DNA of 64,000 nucleotides from UBA5314 sp035560815 (GTDB lineage: Bacteria; Bacillota; Syntrophomonadia; Syntrophomonadales; Syntrophomonadaceae), in NCBI GenBank assembly GCA_035560815.1, contig DATMYR010000010.1:62001-126000 (forward strand). The letters run 5' to 3'. Position 1 is the stretch's first letter. Every line of letters begins with the position of its first letter. A program made the position numbers and the translations under genes. Positions 16,443-23,620 of the stretch are shown here, piece after piece. A model generated the notes under the pieces. It had not been told where the DNA came from, searched no databases, and saw nothing but the letters and a program-made list of their open reading frames with translations.

Positions 16443-17543
16443 ATGAATCGGACAAAGTGGTTTGTGTTGATTACTGGTTTGATTACCGGCGCCATTGCGG
16501 TTGCACTAGTCAAACTAGGAAACCCACCCAATATGGGCTTTTGTATAGCCTGTTTTGAGCGGGACATTGCTGGAGCGCTGGGATTGCACAGGGCGGATAC
16601 GGTGCAATATCTTCGGCCTGAGATCATTGGTCTTGTATTGGGGGCTATGCTGACATCGCTTTTTGCCGGAGAGTTTAAATCACGGGGCGGATCAGCCACC
16701 CTGGTGCGCTTTATTATGGGCGTCTTTATGATGATTGGAGCATTAGTATTTCTGGGCTGCCCATTGCGTGATGTATTGCGGATGGCAGGCGGTGACTACA
16801 ATGCTGTGGTTGGATTTATCGGTTTTATAGCCGGTGTTGCATCGGGAGTGGTCTTCTTAAAGAAGGGTTTCAATTTAGGGCGAGCTGAATTAAGCCATTC
16901 CCAGGCCGGAGGTTATATCATTCCTGCAATTATGATATTCTTATTGGTTTTATTATTCACGAAGACGGTTTTTCAAGCAGGAGGGCCAGTCTTCTTCAGC
17001 CAGAAAGGCCCGGGCAGTATGGCTGCTCCCTTGCTAATCAGTCTGGCAGCTGGTCTTTTGGTGGGATTTATGGCTCAGCGCAGCCGTTTATGCCTTAGTG
17101 GTGGAATCAGAGATTTCATTTTGATAAAAGATAATACACTGCTGCTGGGGTTCATTGGCATTTTTATTGGCGCCCTGGCTCTGAATCTAGGATTCCACTA
17201 TTTTAAGCCTGGCTTTGCTGGTCAACCAATAGCTCATGCTCAACACCTCTGGAATTTCCTGGGGCTTTACCTAGTAGGAATCACCGCCACCCTTTTGGGG
17301 GGCTGCCCTTTGCGGCAGTTAATTTTATCGGGGCAGGGAGACACCGATGCCGGGGCAGTTGTTGTCGGAATGATTGTTGGAGCAGCTTTCAGTCATAACA
17401 TGGTGTTTGCTGCTAGTGCTGCCAAGGCAGCCAGCCCTGGAGTGACAGCGGTTGCCGGAGGACCGGGTTTATATGGTCAGATTGCCTGCCTGGTTGGCAT
17501 TGCCATCATGTTTATCATTGGCTATATGTTTAGAGAAGAATAG
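16443..17543 (+). CDS. yedE: YedE-type selenium/sulfur transporter
   Basis: 366 residues, about ten hydrophobic segments, YeeE/YedE superfamily. Conserved half-motifs with cysteine appear as LGCPLRDVLRMAGGD (first half) and LGGCPLRQLILSGQGDTDAG (second half), typical of the YedE selenium-metabolism subfamily. It is followed 12 bases later by a TusA-like gene, the usual pairing for this subfamily. It probably imports a selenium or reduced sulfur species. The candidate selenoprotein at 22571 makes the selenium reading more attractive. Confidence 0.85.
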   Translation: MNRTKWFVLITGLITGAIAVALVKLGNPPNMGFCIACFERDIAGALGLHRADTVQYLRPEIIGLVLGAMLTSLFAGEFKSRGGSATLVRFIMGVFMMIGALVFLGCPLRDVLRMAGGDYNAVVGFIGFIAGVASGVVFLKKGFNLGRAELSHSQAGGYIIPAIMIFLLVLLFTKTVFQAGGPVFFSQKGPGSMAAPLLISLAAGLLVGFMAQRSRLCLSGGIRDFILIKDNTLLLGFIGIFIGALALNLGFHYFKPGFAGQPIAHAQHLWNFLGLYLVGITATLLGGCPLRQLILSGQGDTDAGAVVVGMIVGAAFSHNMVFAASAAKAASPGVTAVAGGPGLYGQIACLVGIAIMFIIGYMFREE

Positions 17544-17554
17544 AGGTGAATTGA

Positions 17555-17764
17555 ATGGAAATAGTGGATGTACGAGGTTTGAGCTGTCCGATCCCGGTCA
17601 TCAGAACCAAAAAAGTATTGGACCAGGGTGTTAGTGAGTTATTGGTGCTGGGAGACAGCAGCGTTTCCAAGGAGAATGTAGGGAAATTAGCTGGTTCTTC
17701 AGGTTATACTGTGACCATGAAAGTTGACGAGATAAACAACTGGGAAATGGAAATTAAAAAGTGA
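17555..17764 (+). CDS. TusA/SirA/YedF-like sulfurtransferase domain protein
   Basis: 69 residues: VDVRGLSCPIPVIRTKKVL carries the CPxP active-site cysteine (Cys11). Such proteins carry persulfide, or in the YedF group possibly selenium, on this cysteine. It is downstream of yedE in one operon and is followed by a strong terminator. Confidence 0.88.
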   Translation: MEIVDVRGLSCPIPVIRTKKVLDQGVSELLVLGDSSVSKENVGKLAGSSGYTVTMKVDEINNWEMEIKK

Positions 17765-17802
17765 AGCCATGAATCGGGGTATGTTTTGACTCACGACTAT
17801 GG

Positions 17803-17839
17803 AATAAAGCCAGGACAAAAGGACCTGGCTTTATTTTTT
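17803..17839 (+). terminator. terminator after yedE-tusA
   Basis: AATAAAGCCAGG / CCTGGCTTTATT twelve-base arms followed by TTTT. Confidence 0.88.
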
Positions 17840-17987
17840 GAAAGGAAAAAATATTTTCTCGTTGAACATGGTTTAGATATATATTGATTTAACAATACCC
17901 AATCTTCATAATTCCTTAATATTTTCCTCATAGTGTCTTGAAATGCGGGTATTAATATGGACTTATCAAACAAGGAGGTGCAAGTCT

Positions 17988-18533
17988 ATGTTAAAGAAAC
18001 CGGGAAATAGAATACTTATTGTCCTGGCAGCATTACTGGTAAGCGGTTTGCTGATCGGGGGTGCAGTTCCGGTTATGGCATCAGGAAACGCTGCTGGTGC
18101 AGGATCCGGTGTTGGGAATTGCCAGGGAGTCGGTATGGGAAGGTCCGGGGGCAGCATGGCGGATATCGTTAGCCAGACTCTGGGTATCTCACGAGCAGAT
18201 CTGGCCAGTGAAAGGCAATCGGGTAAAACGCTGGTAGACATTGCTGCTGAAAAAGGAGTAAACCAGGAGCAGTTGACCCAATCAGTTCTTGAGAAAAGGC
18301 AGGAAACGTTAAAACAGGCTCTGGATGAGGAAAAAATTACCCAGGCTCAGTACGATCAATGCAGCCAACAGATGAGTGAGCGAGTAAGCAAGAATTTGAC
18401 CCGCAGCGAAGTTGGACCCAATGGACAAGGGAATGGTCAGGGTCAGGGTCAGGGTATGCAGAAAAATGGTGGAAATGGTAAGGGAAATGGTTCTGGTGCA
18501 GGCCAGCGTATGGGCCGGTGTAATTGTCAATAG
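17988..18533 (+). CDS. secreted DUF2680-like glycine/glutamine-rich protein
   Basis: 181 residues. The N-terminus is a signal peptide (LLVSGLLIGGAVPVMASG, cleavage after Ala). A helical region (about 60-140: QTLGISRADLASERQSG, TLVDIAAEKGVNQEQL, ITQAQYDQ) matches the DUF2680 pattern. The tail is rich in Gly, Asn and Gln and ends GRCNCQ. The ATG at 17988 has AAGGAGGTG ahead of it. It lies just before a two-component system, so it may be a periplasmic-side sensor partner or target. Confidence 0.75.
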   Translation: MLKKPGNRILIVLAALLVSGLLIGGAVPVMASGNAAGAGSGVGNCQGVGMGRSGGSMADIVSQTLGISRADLASERQSGKTLVDIAAEKGVNQEQLTQSVLEKRQETLKQALDEEKITQAQYDQCSQQMSERVSKNLTRSEVGPNGQGNGQGQGQGMQKNGGNGKGNGSGAGQRMGRCNCQ

Positions 18534-18549
18534 TTAATCATTCAAATTG

Positions 18550-18601
18550 AAGGTAGGTGTCCATCCTGGTATAGATTGGACACCTACCTTCTCCTTTTTT
18601 T
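18550..18601 (+). terminator. strong terminator
   Basis: Perfect 14-base arms AAGGTAGGTGTCCA / TGGACACCTACCTT, 13-base loop, then CTCCTTTTTTT. Confidence 0.92.
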
Positions 18602-18684
18602 AGTAAAACTATCATTTACAGTGATGGCGAACCGTTCTGGAGCCGGAATTTTTAAAATCCCAGGGTTTTTATTCGTTTATATTG

Positions 18685-18716
18685 GAGCAAGTATATAATA
18701 AGCTTATACTCTGCTC
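18685..18716. promoter_or_regulatory. dyad upstream of the response regulator
   Basis: GAGCA-AGTATA ... TATACT-C-TGCTC, nearly symmetrical with one bulged base, 60 bases before the regulator start. It could be an autoregulatory site; no binding protein is established. Confidence 0.35.
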
Positions 18717-18775
18717 AAGGAAGTACCAATAAAGGGCAATTTATAATATTTTCTTGGGAAAAGGAGGAGAATGCC

Positions 18776-19483
18776 CTGGCTAAAAAAATTCTGGTAGTAG
18801 ATGATGAACCCAAGATCCTGAAAGTGATCACTGAATTTCTACAAAGTGAGGGGTTTCAGGTAGTTTCAGTTGACAACTCTGAAGATGCCTTGAAATTAGC
18901 CAAGACAGAAGAATTCGACCTAATGCTACTTGACATCATGCTCCCGCAACAGAGTGGCTTGGAAGTATGCAAGCAACTGCGACAGACTTCCAGTATGCCT
19001 ATCATCATGCTGACGGCAAAAAGTGAGGAAATCGATAAGCTAATAGGGCTGGAACTGGGGGCTGATGATTACGTAACCAAACCGTTTAGCCCCCGAGAAT
19101 TAGCGGCACGGATCCGGGCGGTACTCAGAAGAACTGCGCCGCTTTCCCAGAGCAATGCAACCATTCTTCAAATCGGTTCTATTCGTATAGATTTATCAAG
19201 GTATGAGGGATGGGCGGATGGCGTTCCCTTATCGTTAACCCCTACCGAACTAAAAATTTTGCATATGCTTATGGCTAAACCCGGTCAGGTGTTTAGCAGA
19301 CTTCAAATCCTCGAAAATGTATTCGGGGACATATATGAGGGGTATGAGCGGTCCATCGATACTCACATCAGCAATATAAGGAAGAAAATAGATCCTGATT
19401 CAGCCCAGACCTCCTTTATTCAATCTGTATACGGAGTAGGCTACAAGTTTTCAGAGAAGAGGGATCCCCATGATGCAGGGTAG
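18776..19483 (+). CDS. OmpR/PhoB-family response regulator with apparent CTG start
   Basis: 235 residues. The receiver domain has KKILVVDDEPKILK, LMLLDIMLPQQSG (phospho-accepting Asp) and ADDYVTKPFSP. The winged helix has LSLTPTELKILHMLM and SIDTHISNIRKKI. No ATG, GTG or TTG can start the intact domain: the first GTG at 18824 would remove the acidic pocket, and the ATG at 18771 is out of frame. A CTG at 18776 lies eight bases behind AAGGAGG and gives LAKKILVVDDEP, the expected N-terminus. It overlaps the kinase gene by 14 bases. Confidence 0.88.
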   Translation: MAKKILVVDDEPKILKVITEFLQSEGFQVVSVDNSEDALKLAKTEEFDLMLLDIMLPQQSGLEVCKQLRQTSSMPIIMLTAKSEEIDKLIGLELGADDYVTKPFSPRELAARIRAVLRRTAPLSQSNATILQIGSIRIDLSRYEGWADGVPLSLTPTELKILHMLMAKPGQVFSRLQILENVFGDIYEGYERSIDTHISNIRKKIDPDSAQTSFIQSVYGVGYKFSEKRDPHDAG

Positions 19484-20846
19484 AAGTCTGGCGAAAAAGA
19501 TGGCGCTGGTCTTGGTGTTTGTTGCACTTTCTTCCACCCTGCTTACCGCGCTGAGCGGGGTCTACGCGGCTCGGCAGTTGTTTGCCCGCTACCTAAACGA
19601 AAATTCATCGATGCAGGCTAAAAACTGGGCCGATGCTTTTTCCGCCTATTATCAGAAAAACGGAAGCTTTTCGGGAATCGAAAACCAGGTAGAGCCCTTA
19701 CCGCGTGGGAAAGGATATGGCCGGATGTTAGGGGGCGGAGGAAACAGCCGGGTAATGCTGGTAGGTCTTGATAACACAGTAGTTTTTGATTCCGCCGGTC
19801 AGCTCACTGGCCAGAGTGTAGATCGTGATCAAGTTGCCACAGGTGCGCCGGTCAAGGTGGACGCAAAGACAGTAGGGATTGTGATTACTAGCAGGCCGGG
19901 AATGGGAGGACTTGGCTCCCTGGAATCCGAATTCGTAGACTCCCTCACTTTATACTCCCTGTTGATTGGCCTGGCAGCAGGCATACTGGCTTTGCTGATG
20001 GGCGTGATTTTGATCCGACCCATATCCCAAATGATTTATAGACTATCCCAAGCAACGCATAGGATCGCTCAGGGAGAATTGGATATTAGCGTTCCGGTTG
20101 AAGGAGGGGGAGAACTCCGGCAGCTGGCTGAGGATTTTAACACCATGGCCGAATCTTTAAAGAAAACAGAGACCATGAGAAGAAATCTCACCGCAGATAT
20201 TGCCCACGAACTGCGCACCCCGCTGACTATTTTACGGGCAAATCTGGAGTCTTTACAATCCGGGGCTACAACGAGCGCCTCTGAAACGATTGCATCTCTT
20301 CATGATGAGGTAATCAGAATGGGGAAACTTATCAAGGATATGGAAACGCTGGCCCTGGCTGAAAGCGGCCATCTGACCCTCCATCGCAAGAAAACTGGTT
20401 TCGAGGTTGTCCTGGAGCGACTGGCTCCGGTTTTCATGGATATTGAAGCGCGTCATTTTGTTCTGAAGAAGAGACTAGATCAGAGGCTCCCTGAAGTCGA
20501 CATCGATGAAGACCGCATTTTACAAGTCATGCTCAATTTAATCTCCAATGCCATAAGCCACAGCCCGCCGGGAGGGGAAATCACCATCCAAGCCGAGAAA
20601 GAAATAGGATTTCTAAGAATCTCTGTGATTGATCAAGGTATGGGCATTTCTGAAGAACAATTGCCTTTTGTGTTTGAAAGGTTCTTTCGGGCTGATAATG
20701 CTCGTTCTCGAAAAGAAGGGGGGATGGGCTTGGGTCTGGCTATTGCCCGGACTTTTGTAGAAGCTCACGGAGGGAAAATATGGGCGGAGAGCCAGATAGG
20801 TCAGGGGAGTACCTTCACATTTACCTGTCCTTTCGCAAAGGTGTAA
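19470..20846 (+). CDS. sensor histidine kinase
   Basis: 458 residues. N-terminal transmembrane helix, an extracytoplasmic segment of about 130 residues rich in glycine (RGKGYGRMLGGGG), a second helix (about 155-177), HAMP, HisKA with phospho-accepting His in DIAHELRTPLTILRANLES, and HATPase with NLISNAISHSPPGG and GMGLGLAIARTFVEAHGG. Cognate to the regulator it overlaps. The input signal is unknown; the neighbouring secreted DUF2680 protein is a candidate partner. Confidence 0.92.
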   Translation: MMQGRSLAKKMALVLVFVALSSTLLTALSGVYAARQLFARYLNENSSMQAKNWADAFSAYYQKNGSFSGIENQVEPLPRGKGYGRMLGGGGNSRVMLVGLDNTVVFDSAGQLTGQSVDRDQVATGAPVKVDAKTVGIVITSRPGMGGLGSLESEFVDSLTLYSLLIGLAAGILALLMGVILIRPISQMIYRLSQATHRIAQGELDISVPVEGGGELRQLAEDFNTMAESLKKTETMRRNLTADIAHELRTPLTILRANLESLQSGATTSASETIASLHDEVIRMGKLIKDMETLALAESGHLTLHRKKTGFEVVLERLAPVFMDIEARHFVLKKRLDQRLPEVDIDEDRILQVMLNLISNAISHSPPGGEITIQAEKEIGFLRISVIDQGMGISEEQLPFVFERFFRADNARSRKEGGMGLGLAIARTFVEAHGGKIWAESQIGQGSTFTFTCPFAKV

Positions 20847-20976
20847 GGGTTTGAATCCATGGTTTGTTAACGCAACATTGCGGTTTGAACCATAGCAGAT
20901 GCTTTGATTTTATTATTCACCTCAAGTTTTTTGGGGTATCCTATATTAAGTATAAATATATTGGAGTGTGAGACGA

Positions 20977-21330
20977 ATGAAAATCGCTATGCCTGTAGCT
21001 GGAGACACGATCAATCAGCATTTTGGTCAGAGCAAGAATTTTTTAATAACAAGTGTAGACAAGGGGCAAATCATTGAACGTAAACAGATAAGCACTGAAT
21101 CTCTTCAGCATAATCATTCGGGTCTTTCTGGATTACTGATAGCAGAAGGGGTTTCTATGGTCATCCTGGGAGGGATTGGGCAGCCGGCTCTTGATGCGTT
21201 GAAAAACAACGGACTGCAAGTTGTTAGAGGGGCAACCGGGAAATGTGAAGAAGTGTTGGAGAAGTTTTTGGCCGGTAAATTGGCCGATCAAAATGTCACC
21301 TGCAACCACGTCGGCGAACACAATCATTAG
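20977..21330 (+). CDS. NifX-fold protein (third in the window)
   Basis: 117 residues: MKIAMPVAGDTINQHFGQSKNF, core VSMVILGGIGQPALDAL, and a histidine-rich tail (CNHVGEHNH) able to bind metal. The ATG at 20977 is ten bases behind GGAG; the in-frame GTG at 20968 is too close. It stands between the two-component system and the arsR-type operon, with its own terminator. Confidence 0.85.
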   Translation: MKIAMPVAGDTINQHFGQSKNFLITSVDKGQIIERKQISTESLQHNHSGLSGLLIAEGVSMVILGGIGQPALDALKNNGLQVVRGATGKCEEVLEKFLAGKLADQNVTCNHVGEHNH

Positions 21331-21362
21331 GCTTTAGAATGAATACTCATCAGATATTTTTT

Positions 21363-21404
21363 AGGGTGCACTTATATCTCGGGGGTATTGTGCATCCTTT
21401 TCTC
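21363..21404 (+). terminator. terminator after the NifX-fold gene
   Basis: AGGGTGCAC / GTGCATCCT arms (one G-U pair) followed by TTTTCTCT. Confidence 0.7.
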
Positions 21405-21405
21405 T

Positions 21406-21435
21406 AATAGTATTATATAAGTATATTATAATATA
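21406..21435. promoter_or_regulatory. AT-rich dyad at the arsR-type promoter
   Basis: ATTATA-n9-TATAAT with surrounding AT-rich sequence, just upstream of the ArsR-type gene. ArsR/SmtB repressors usually bind such dyads over their own promoter; assignment here is by position. Confidence 0.4.
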
Positions 21436-21452
21436 ACGATTAAACAAATGGG

Positions 21453-21848
21453 GTGAAAGGAATTATTGATCGAATTGCCAGTCAGCTTAAGGCTCTGGGT
21501 GAACCCACTCGTCTGAAAATCGTAAAGTTCTTATCCTTACAGGAGATGTGCGTGTGCGAACTTGAGGCGGTTTTAGACATGAGCCAGCCCAGGATATCTC
21601 AGCACCTGAAAGTGCTAAAACAGGCCGGGATTCTAAAAGAGCGAAAAGATAAGCAGCGTTCTTTCTTTTCACTTAGCCCGGTTTTCCAGACTGGTCAAAT
21701 ACCATCTTTTACGGATTTTGTGACCGGGGAAGTTGTTTCCTGTGCTGAGCTGGCCCAGGAATACTTGCGTTTTCAACAACTGGACAGCAATGAGGAAGTT
21801 CAGGTCTGCAAGACTGGTGGGCAGATGCAGCCCATAAAGCTGGCTTGA
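21453..21848 (+). CDS. arsR: ArsR/SmtB-family metal(loid)-responsive repressor
   Basis: 131 residues. Winged helix: LKALGEPTRLKIVKFL, CVCELEAVLDMSQPRISQHLKVLKQAGIL. The CVC pair at the start of the recognition region is the classical arsenic/antimony or soft-metal site. GTG start; an out-of-frame ATG-stop overlaps it and the ribosome site is not clear. It heads an operon of four genes ending in a permease. Further cysteines near the end (VVSCAELAQ, VQVCKTGG) may add ligands. Confidence 0.85.
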   Translation: MKGIIDRIASQLKALGEPTRLKIVKFLSLQEMCVCELEAVLDMSQPRISQHLKVLKQAGILKERKDKQRSFFSLSPVFQTGQIPSFTDFVTGEVVSCAELAQEYLRFQQLDSNEEVQVCKTGGQMQPIKLA

Positions 21849-21877
21849 TCTGCCAGGAAAAAATGGAGGTGAAGGAA

Positions 21878-22126
21878 TTGAATATTAAGGTGCTTGGACC
21901 CGGGTGTGCAAAATGTGAACAGTTGGAGAAAGAGGTGGCGAGTGTGCTGGCCGAAATGGATATCGCGGCGAATGTTGAGAAGGTCAAAGAGTTCCAGAAG
22001 ATCATGTCCTATAACATCATGCAGACACCAGCCCTGGTCATTAATGAGAAGGTTAAAGTATTTGGTAAGATTCCCAAGAGGGAAGACATCAAACGCTATA
22101 TAACCGAAGAACTTAAAGAAGAGTAG
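21878..22126 (+). CDS. thioredoxin-fold redox-active disulfide protein
   Basis: 82 residues from TTG at 21878, giving NIKVLGPGCAKCEQLEKEV with a CAKC active site, and TPALVINEKVKVFGKIP with the cis-proline. This matches the small thioredoxin-like family (redox-active disulfide protein 2) that regularly accompanies COG0701 permeases. The TTG follows GGAGGTG by six bases; an upstream frame start at 21845 is less likely. It may reduce the metal(loid) substrate or the permease cysteines. Confidence 0.85.
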   Translation: MNIKVLGPGCAKCEQLEKEVASVLAEMDIAANVEKVKEFQKIMSYNIMQTPALVINEKVKVFGKIPKREDIKRYITEELKEE

Positions 22127-22146
22127 GGGGAAAGGGGAGGGTAGGA

Positions 22147-22536
22147 ATGGATGCTGCTTGCAGTACAAATGATGCTTCCACCTGCTGTACAGCTTCGTCT
22201 GACCGCTTTGTAGTGGCCTGCTCAGGAGCCTCTAATGTGGGACAGGTAACGAATCTTTTAGCTATAAAGATGACTCAACAAGGATTGGCCCGGATGACCT
22301 GTTTGGCTGCCCTGGGAGCGCATTTACCAGCCTATATTGAATCAGTGAAGGACACGGAGCTGGTGGTCCTTGATGGCTGCCCGGTGGCCTGCGCCAAACT
22401 GGTCGTGGAACATGCCGGGGTTAAGGATTATAAATACTTTGTGATATCAGAGATGGGCGTTGATAAAGCCAAGCGCTTTAACCAGGTGGAGAATGAGACA
22501 GAACAGGTTTGGGAAAAGGTAATAAGTAAACTATAA
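22147..22536 (+). CDS. DGC-domain putative zinc-binding protein
   Basis: 129 residues. FVVACSGASNVGQVTNLLA near the start and VVLDGCPVACAKLVVEHAG in the middle are the DGC-family (PF08859) signature, with a further CLAALGAH. The N-terminal 20 residues add four cysteines (CSTNDASTCC). Function is not established; the family is thought to bind metal. It lies between the thioredoxin-like gene and the permease in the same operon. Confidence 0.85.
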   Translation: MDAACSTNDASTCCTASSDRFVVACSGASNVGQVTNLLAIKMTQQGLARMTCLAALGAHLPAYIESVKDTELVVLDGCPVACAKLVVEHAGVKDYKYFVISEMGVDKAKRFNQVENETEQVWEKVISKL

Positions 22537-22570
22537 GTAGCAATTTCAAAAACCCGAAGGAGGGTTATCT

Positions 22571-23524
22571 ATGTTCCAGTGGTTTGCAGATCTGGTGGCC
22601 TGGCAGCTTTTTCACCTTACACCCGGTACTCGTTTGGGAGAAGCTGCTCATTTCTTCTTTTATGACACTTTAAAGATTTTCATTATGCTGTCCGTGATTA
22701 TTTTCGTGGTCGCTATTATCAGGAGTTATTTCCCTCCGGAGAAAACCCGAAAGATTTTGAGCTACCGGCGGCAGTACCTGGGCAACGTCGTGGCTGCCCT
22801 GCTTGGGATCGTGACACCATTTTGAAGCTGCTCAGCAATCCCGGTGTTCATCGGGTTTATTGAAGCAGGGGTTCCTCTGGGGGTTACTTTCTCCTTTTTA
22901 ATATCCTCACCTATGGTGAATGAAGTGGCCTTGGTTATGCTCTTTGGTTTATTTGGGCTGAAGATTGCCTTGATCTATATGTTTACCGGTCTGGTTGTGG
23001 CTATTTTCGGCGGTCTGCTGATCGGCAAATTGAAGCTGGAACATCTGGTGGAAGCTTTTGTCTATGAGACGAAGCTGGGTGATATGCTGATGGCTGAGCA
23101 AACCTGGAAGGATCGTCTGGAGTATGCCTATGGCTATGTACTGCAGATTTTACGAAAGGTCTGGCCCTATGTGGTAGTAGGAATCGCTATTGGTGGTTGG
23201 ATTCACGGTTATGTACCCCAGGACTCCCTGGTGCGCTGGGCAGGCCCTAAGAACCCCTTTGCCGTTCCCATCGCGGTTTTGCTGGGAGTTCCGCTTTACT
23301 CCAATGCGGCAGGCACCATCCCCATAGTAGCTGCATTAAGGGAAAAGGGCATGGCGATGGGAACCGTATTGGCTTTTATGATGTCGGTTACCGCCCTTTC
23401 CCTTCCGGAAATGATCATCTTAAGGAACGTATTAAAGCCAAAACTTATCAGCATCTTCATAGCTATTGTGGCCCTGGCTATAATGCTGGTTGGCTACATT
23501 TTCAACTGGTTGATTCCTTTATAA
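22571..23524 (+). CDS. ArsP/COG0701-type permease, candidate selenoprotein (in-frame TGA at 22823)
   Basis: The frame runs 318 codons from ATG at 22571 (GGAGGG upstream) to TAA at 23524, interrupted only by TGA at codon 85. On either side the protein is continuous: LLGIVTPF-[TGA]-SCSAIPVFIGFIEAGVPLG. In the family this position is the first cysteine of the strictly conserved TPFCSCS motif, so the TGA replaces a functional cysteine, as expected for selenocysteine. A hairpin lies at 22836-22862. About eight membrane helices are visible. Family members export organoarsenicals or other metal(loid)s. A plain nonsense mutation cannot be excluded, but exact placement argues against it. Confidence 0.8.
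22836..22862 (+). promoter_or_regulatory. putative bacterial SECIS hairpin
   Basis: CAATCCCG pairs with CGGG and ATTG, with a three-U bulge on the 3' side and an eight-base loop GTGTTCAT. The loop begins 18 bases after the TGA, within the distance known for bacterial SelB-binding elements, and opens with G as these loops usually do. The fold was done by eye. Confidence 0.5.
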
Positions 23525-23556
23525 AATCGAACCGATCAACTTAATGACAATAAGAT

Positions 23557-23593
23557 AAAAAGCCCCACAACATGATGCTGTGAGGCTTTTTTT
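23557..23593. terminator. bidirectional terminator between permease and pyrophosphatase
   Basis: AAAAAGCC-CCACA ... TGTG-AGGCTTTTTTT with A-tract and T-tract on opposite sides, serving the plus-strand permease and the minus-strand hppA. Confidence 0.85.
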
Positions 23594-23620
23594 CGTTGGT
23601 ATCGATGTAATGTTTCTTGT

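Noticed and set aside
22571..22825. Reading the permease as two separate genes or a plain pseudogene
   Set aside because: Only one in-frame stop, TGA, exactly at a conserved cysteine; the rest of both halves is intact, and the second half has no ribosome site of its own.
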